Source: Clostridium sp. UBA701
GTDB lineage: Bacteria; Bacillota; Clostridia; Clostridiales; Clostridiaceae
DNA: 64,000 bases
Direction: 5' to 3'
NCBI GenBank assembly: GCA_002298125.1
Contig: DBMJ01000022.1
Coordinates: 100,528-164,527 of the forward strand
Made by a program: the position numbers and the translations under genes. The number at the start of each line of letters is the position of its first letter. Within the stretch, counting starts at the first letter, position 1. Of this stretch, positions 59,637 to 64,000 are shown piece after piece. The notes beneath the pieces were generated by a model that saw only the letters and a list, made by a program, of their open reading frames with translations, did not search any database and was not told the DNA's origin.

Positions 59637-61624
59637 TTCTTTTCACCTTCCCTTAAGTATTTATCTATGGCATCCCTGAGTTTCTTTTCTGCCTCCTCCA
59701 GAGTGATATTTAAAAGTCTCGTACCAGCTATGGTCATATGGCCGCCGCCACCAAGGGATTCTAAAATGAGTTGAACGTTTACCTCACCAAGGGATCTTCC
59801 ACTTATTAAAACTTCATTCTCTATTTTAACAAGAACGAAGGAGGATTGAATACCTGTAATATTTAACAACTCATCCGCTGCTTGGGCAGCCAGTACAGGG
59901 TCTTCTATTTCTGGTGGACAAGCTGCAATTGCTACTCCATTTTCCACCTTTGCAGTCTTTAATATTTCTGCTCTTTTAATAAAGGTATCAAGATTGTCTG
60001 CAAATAATCTCTTAACCTCTATGGTATCAGCTCCTAATCTTCTTAGAAAGCCTGCAGCCTCAAAGGTTCTCACCCCAGTTTTAAAATAAAAATTCTTAGT
60101 GTCCACACAGATTCCTGCCAGCAGTGCCTCTGCTTCAATTCGCTTTAGCTTTGGTTTTTCAGTCATATACTGAATCATTTCTGTAACCATTTCTGAGGTA
60201 GAGGAGGCATAGGGCTCTACATAGGTTAAAAGAGCTCCCTCAATGGCATCTGCAGATCTTCTGTGGTGATCTATTATTACAATTCTTTTGCTGTGCTTTA
60301 CAAGGTCATAATTTTGAACGTAGCCCTTAGAATGTACATCTACCAGCACAAGCAGCGTATTATCATCCTGATGTGCCCTATAGCCTTCATTATCTGTAAA
60401 GGCATTTTCATAGTCCTTATCTGCATTAAACTCATCTAAAACCTGCTGTATGGAACCATTACTCTGCTCAAGAATAATAGAGCATGGCACATCTAAGGAT
60501 CTTACAGTGCTGTAGAGACCAATAGCAGCGCCAAGACAATCTATATCTGCATTTTTATGCCCCATAATAAAGACCTTGGAGCTTTCGTTTATTAGATCTA
60601 CCAGTGCGTGAGCTATGACTCTTGCTCTTACCTTAGTCCTCTTTTCAAACTCCTTGGTTTTTCCACCATAAAAGGACAATCTGTCTCCACGCTTCACTAC
60701 CACCTGATCTCCTCCACGCCCAAGAGCAAGCTCCTTTGCTGACATGGCAAGGTTATAGTTTTCAAGGGGGGATTCAGCTCCTCTTCCCACTCCTACGCTT
60801 AAGGTCACAGCAAGAGTATTGCCATTATTGATCTCTCTTACTGTATCTAATATATCGAACTTTTTCTCAATTTCCTTCACTATGTGTTTATCCTGTACCA
60901 CCAATATATATTTATTTGAAGCATATTTTTTAACTAAGGCACTTAAGCTCTGAGCGTAGGCGTTAATGCTGCGTTCTACCTCAGCAATTAAAAGAGGTTT
61001 TTTATCCTCCTCTGTGCTTTTTATAACCTCATCAAGATTGTCTACCTCTATTAGTAATACGGTATTCTTTTCCTCTTCAAACTTTTTATTAAGGACTTCA
61101 AATTCGGTTACATCATAAAAATAAGCTAGGATAATTCTGTCTGAGGAGTTCTTATCACTCATTTCTATAATACTGGTGTACAAATCATAGTATTTTCCCT
61201 TTAGCTCTACTCCAAGGTAACTAGTTTTCTTCTCCTCCAGCACCAGCTGGGTATTAAAATCCTTTAAAATACCTTGGATATTCTCCCCCAGCACATCATC
61301 CTCTTTCAGTATTTCCTGAAAGTTTTTATTATACCAAAGGATATTGCCCTCTGCACCAATAATAATTAATGGAAAGGGTAGCTTCACCAAGGTGTTTTGA
61401 GTAGCTATGTCTAGCTTGCTGGAAAAGTCCTCTATAAACTTTTTCCACTCATTCTTCTTCTCCTTGGACTTTTGTATATTGTATATGACTAATATACCGT
61501 ATCCTATAAGTGCCACAGAAGCAGGTACAAATTGCCCCACGGCATAGAGTACCACTATTAGGACAGCTATAAAAACCATATAAAGCTTGTTGCTAGGACT
61601 AAAATATGTATATTTGTCTTCCAT
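59633..61624 (-). CDS. gdpP: c-di-AMP phosphodiesterase GdpP (YybT)
   Basis: This membrane enzyme hydrolyses c-di-AMP. The 663-residue protein has two N-terminal helices (about 10-50), a PAS domain (about 75-165), a degenerate GGDEF domain (about 170-305) with no GGDEF loop, a DHH domain (FIMGHKNADIDCLGAAIGL near 355, VDVHS, and IIDHHRR near 447) and a DHHA1 domain ending in LGGGGHMTIAG. All metal ligands of DHH are present. It couples to rplI by a four-base overlap and lies ten bases after yybS. Confidence 0.95.
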   Translation of the reverse strand: MEDKYTYFSPSNKLYMVFIAVLIVVLYAVGQFVPASVALIGYGILVIYNIQKSKEKKNEWKKFIEDFSSKLDIATQNTLVKLPFPLIIIGAEGNILWYNKNFQEILKEDDVLGENIQGILKDFNTQLVLEEKKTSYLGVELKGKYYDLYTSIIEMSDKNSSDRIILAYFYDVTEFEVLNKKFEEEKNTVLLIEVDNLDEVIKSTEEDKKPLLIAEVERSINAYAQSLSALVKKYASNKYILVVQDKHIVKEIEKKFDILDTVREINNGNTLAVTLSVGVGRGAESPLENYNLAMSAKELALGRGGDQVVVKRGDRLSFYGGKTKEFEKRTKVRARVIAHALVDLINESSKVFIMGHKNADIDCLGAAIGLYSTVRSLDVPCSIILEQSNGSIQQVLDEFNADKDYENAFTDNEGYRAHQDDNTLLVLVDVHSKGYVQNYDLVKHSKRIVIIDHHRRSADAIEGALLTYVEPYASSTSEMVTEMIQYMTEKPKLKRIEAEALLAGICVDTKNFYFKTGVRTFEAAGFLRRLGADTIEVKRLFADNLDTFIKRAEILKTAKVENGVAIAACPPEIEDPVLAAQAADELLNITGIQSSFVLVKIENEVLISGRSLGEVNVQLILESLGGGGHMTIAGTRLLNITLEEAEKKLRDAIDKYLREGEKK

Positions 61625-61633
61625 AGTGTTCTC

Positions 61634-62629
61634 CTACTTTTTATTAAACAATCTTTCTGGATCGAGTTTTCTAAAGTCCATAATCATATCTATTAGGCCC
61701 AGATAGAAGAAAATAATATCAAACTGCATCATTATAATTATAACCACAATGGCCATAAGAGTGTTCCATGTCTTGAAGCGATACTTTAAGAAATACACAG
61801 TAAGTGCTGCACCGTCAAAGGCTAGGATTATTCTTGCAATTACTATTATAAAGGTAATAAAATATTGAGCTTGGGGCATTCCAACCTTTATAAGAATAAG
61901 CCCTAAGCACACTAGAATTATAAGTAGTGCTCCCATTCTGTTGTTTACATAGAGTGATGTAAAGGGTGGCAGGGGCTTCATCTCATATTTGAGTTTTTTA
62001 AGTATGAGTCTGGTAACAAAATAATCTAACACTGCTACTATTAGCACAGATATTGCAGCACTGCCTGGTAAAAGCTGCTTTAGAAGCTCTGTAGTAATCC
62101 TAGGAAAAACCCTGTCAAATTGGGCTAGCTGATCCTCAGTAAGCCCCATGGATTTATACATGCTTATTGCTGCATCCCTCTGTGCATTTATCATGTCTAT
62201 TAATTTCCAAAAGCTATCTATGGCACCCTTTAGTCCATTTGGTGATAAAAACCATACAAATATGGCTCCATCCACCACCACACCTATGATTATTGCCAAA
62301 GACAGGAAAAATATAGTTTTCCCTGCAGATTTTTTATTAACAATACTGTACCCTAGCACCAGAGACAATAGTGAAAAGTTAATCACCATGCCTAAAGCCT
62401 GAATGGGACCTATCATAATACCCACTATTATTCCTGTGGCTACTATAGATGCAAGCATAGGTTTAAGACCATGTCTTATGAATAATACTGCTGCAGGTAT
62501 TGGCAATACTATAAGCTTTAAAAACCCTAAGCCTGGAACAAATGCTGACATAAGCATTATAATGACACACAGAGCCGTCATAAGCCCTGCTTCTACTGTA
62601 GTTTTAGATGAGAATCCTGTATTATTCAT
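61634..62629 (-). CDS. yybS: DUF2232 membrane protein, YybS family
   Basis: A 331-residue integral membrane protein with about eight hydrophobic helices, the first starting at TVEAGLMTALCVIIMLMSAFVPGLGFLKLIVLPIPAAVLF. The DUF2232 family resembles substrate-binding S components of energy-coupling factor transporters, but no substrate is established. Its place directly before gdpP and rplI is conserved in Firmicutes. It starts after GGAGGAT and lies ten bases before gdpP. Confidence 0.9.
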   Translation of the reverse strand: MNNTGFSSKTTVEAGLMTALCVIIMLMSAFVPGLGFLKLIVLPIPAAVLFIRHGLKPMLASIVATGIIVGIMIGPIQALGMVINFSLLSLVLGYSIVNKKSAGKTIFFLSLAIIIGVVVDGAIFVWFLSPNGLKGAIDSFWKLIDMINAQRDAAISMYKSMGLTEDQLAQFDRVFPRITTELLKQLLPGSAAISVLIVAVLDYFVTRLILKKLKYEMKPLPPFTSLYVNNRMGALLIILVCLGLILIKVGMPQAQYFITFIIVIARIILAFDGAALTVYFLKYRFKTWNTLMAIVVIIIMMQFDIIFFYLGLIDMIMDFRKLDPERLFNKK

Positions 62630-62649
62630 TTTATCCTCCTGTGAAGAAG

Positions 62650-62967
62650 TTAGCCTCTATCCTCTAGATATTCTAAGAGCTTGCTTAAGTCTCCTCCATT
62701 TTTCTCTATATTGTCTCCCTCGAAAATTCCTTCCTGAAGCTTTTCCTTTATATTTTTATCCACCTCTTTATGACTATAGCCTAATCTATCCCCTAGGATA
62801 TAAAGCACCGTTATTGCCCCGGAAATACATTGGAGTATAGACTCTTTTGCTACGTTGCTGCCTCTGGTAAGAAGTTTGTAAAAATCTCCTATAAGGCATA
62901 GAAGCTCAGCCTTTAGTTCTTCAATGATTTTCACATTTGTCATAATGTTAAACTCTTCTCTTTTCAT
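62650..62967 (-). CDS. MazG-like family protein
   Basis: The 105-residue mostly helical protein (IIEELKAELLCLIGDFYKLLTRGSNVAKESILQCISGAITVLYILGDRLG) fits the short MazG-like family found just upstream of yybS in clostridia. Full MazG proteins hydrolyse nucleoside triphosphates using an EExxE/D metal site. I cannot see that full motif here, so catalytic activity is doubtful. The ATG follows AAGGAG, and 20 bases separate it from yybS. Confidence 0.8.
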   Translation of the reverse strand: MKREEFNIMTNVKIIEELKAELLCLIGDFYKLLTRGSNVAKESILQCISGAITVLYILGDRLGYSHKEVDKNIKEKLQEGIFEGDNIEKNGGDLSKLLEYLEDRG

Positions 62968-63072
62968 TAACTCCTTCCCCCTTTGAGCCTATAGTTTTAT
63001 TTTAGTGATATTTATACTTTAATGCAACTATAAGCTTAATATTAGAGGGTTTTGTTATGCGACAAAATAAAT

Positions 63073-63112
63073 AGGCCCAGCATGCAAACATGGCCTTTGC
63101 ATACTGAACCCT
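63073..63112 (-). terminator. Terminator of the ABC-2 permease gene
   Basis: On the minus strand CAGTATGCAAA pairs with TTTGCATGCTG (one mismatch) around a seven-base loop, followed by TATTTATTTTG. Confidence 0.7.
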
Positions 63113-63136
63113 TAAGGGATGATTTTTAGCTGCAAT

Positions 63137-63964
63137 TTAATGAGTGGATAGTATACCCCATTCTCTACACTTTTTCTCTACTCTTAAGAAGATAAAGCTG
63201 CCTGCAAACCATAGTATCACCATGGCTAAGCTTATTATTGCAAACTCAGTTTTCAATGAGAACAGGGGAGTCTGGCCTATAAGAAGAGCTCGGCTGCTAT
63301 CATACACATAGGTTAGTGGAATTATTAAGCTTATAAATAATAATCCTCTTGGCATAACCTTTATAGGGAAAAAGGAACCTGAAAAGCCCGAGGTTATGCT
63401 GCTTGTCAAATCAATAATTCCATTGGCCTCCTTTGCCATTAGTACTAGTGCAGCCACGGCAAGACCTAGACCTAACATTCCTATTAACCCTGGAATGAGA
63501 AACAATATGGCCTTAAATAGATTTGCATTTATATTAAAGCCAAAAGCAAAGTGGCATACAATGCCTGTAATTATTATCTCAAAGGTAGTAGCACAAAAAT
63601 TAAAGCTGCTTTTACCTACTAGTAGAAGAACCCTGCTGACAGGAGCACTCCAATTAGACTCTAAAACCCCCTGTCTCATCTCCTCCTTCAAGGAAAAGCC
63701 CATGGTCCAAAATACCGTAGATACATACCCTGATATCATATAACCTATAACCAAAAATCCTACGAAATCGGAATTGCCAGTATATTGCTGAAAGCCTGAG
63801 AGCTCTCCAGCCTCACTAAAGGTTTTACCCATAAAGTAAAAGGGAGTAATCCACATTAAGGGGTCAAACAGTGTCATAAGCATATTTATAGGATAGCGAA
63901 AATACATTCTCATGCCTATTAAAAACCTAGCCCTTATAACTCTTAGTGCATGTTTAAAATTCAT
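63137..63964 (-). CDS. ABC-2 type transporter permease
   Basis: A 275-residue membrane protein with six helices and the ABC-2 pattern: an N-terminal amphipathic stretch MRMYFRYPINMLMTLFDPLMWITPFYFMG, the conserved loop EEMRQGVLESNWSAPVSRVLLLVGKSS, and a C-terminal pair SSITSGFSGSFFPIKVMPRGLLFISLIIPLTYVYD. It needs a separate ATPase, probably encoded just outside the right edge. The ATG follows AGGAGG, and the sequence before it up to the window end is too short to judge. The cargo is unknown. Confidence 0.88.
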   Translation of the reverse strand: MNFKHALRVIRARFLIGMRMYFRYPINMLMTLFDPLMWITPFYFMGKTFSEAGELSGFQQYTGNSDFVGFLVIGYMISGYVSTVFWTMGFSLKEEMRQGVLESNWSAPVSRVLLLVGKSSFNFCATTFEIIITGIVCHFAFGFNINANLFKAILFLIPGLIGMLGLGLAVAALVLMAKEANGIIDLTSSITSGFSGSFFPIKVMPRGLLFISLIIPLTYVYDSSRALLIGQTPLFSLKTEFAIISLAMVILWFAGSFIFLRVEKKCREWGILSTH

Positions 63965-64000
63965 ATTTCCACCTCCTAAAATCTCTCTAGCGATCCAAAT

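Overview
The window is low-GC Firmicute DNA, most likely a chromosome segment of a Clostridium-like anaerobe. The grounds are AT-rich codons and intergenic DNA, strong AGGAGG ribosome sites (some with GTG or TTG starts), a T-box leader, both classes of c-di-GMP riboswitch, a feoA-feoB locus, an acyl-ACP thioesterase, an anaerobic glycerol-3-phosphate-dehydrogenase-type flavoprotein set, and the conserved block dnaB, lonC, rplI, gdpP, yybS, mazG-like. No respiratory oxidase genes are present. The species cannot be named from this sequence alone.

Layout: 1-3.4 kb holds two tRNAs with a consensus promoter, a CoA-binding protein, an unknown protein, an HI0933-type flavoprotein and a fatty acyl-ACP thioesterase. 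3.5-8.6 kb is a rightward operon with an attenuator-like leader, a GNAT acetyltransferase, a three-gene ABC-2 exporter, a Cys-rich DUF2284 protein and a NodB-type deacetylase. 8.6-12.8 kb holds housekeeping genes (purA, a COG2509 flavoprotein, pgsA). 12.8-20.3 kb is a leftward five-gene redox operon: a GlpA-like dehydrogenase with an N-terminal BON-like domain, a pyridine nucleotide-disulfide type flavoprotein, a DUF1667 protein, an FGGY kinase and an alkyl-DHAP-synthase-like flavoprotein. A GntR gene lies beside it, and a 26-bp dyad sits on the operon start site. 20.4-28.6 kb holds malic enzyme, a REC-HDOD regulator, membrane proteins, T-box-controlled asnS and an LtaS-like enzyme.

28.7-36.7 kb is a cell-surface module under c-di-GMP: a secreted transglutaminase-like protein behind a class I riboswitch and a 2135-residue LPKTG adhesin behind a class II riboswitch with an intrinsic terminator. 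36.8-39.3 kb is feoA-feoB. 40.1-47.9 kb is a nine-gene aromatic operon, aroF-tyrA-aroB-aroA-aroC-chorismate mutase-aroE-aroK-aroQ. It runs from DAHP synthesis to chorismate and on towards tyrosine. Its leader carries a consensus promoter, a small ORF packed with Tyr, Phe and Trp codons, and a terminator, which looks like ribosome-mediated attenuation.

47.9-55.1 kb is a decayed genomic island at the 3' end of a tRNA-Thr(CGU) gene. It is bounded by a 52-bp direct repeat (46/52 identical) of the tRNA 3' half. It holds frameshifted integrase remnants, transposase remnants, an acetyltransferase, an RHS toxin-tip fragment with a candidate immunity gene, a tiny membrane-protein gene and a hairpin-rich non-coding segment ending in a terminator. 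55.2-64 kb returns to core genes: a CtsR-type small heat-shock gene, then dnaB, lonC, rplI, gdpP, yybS, a mazG-like gene and an ABC-2 permease.
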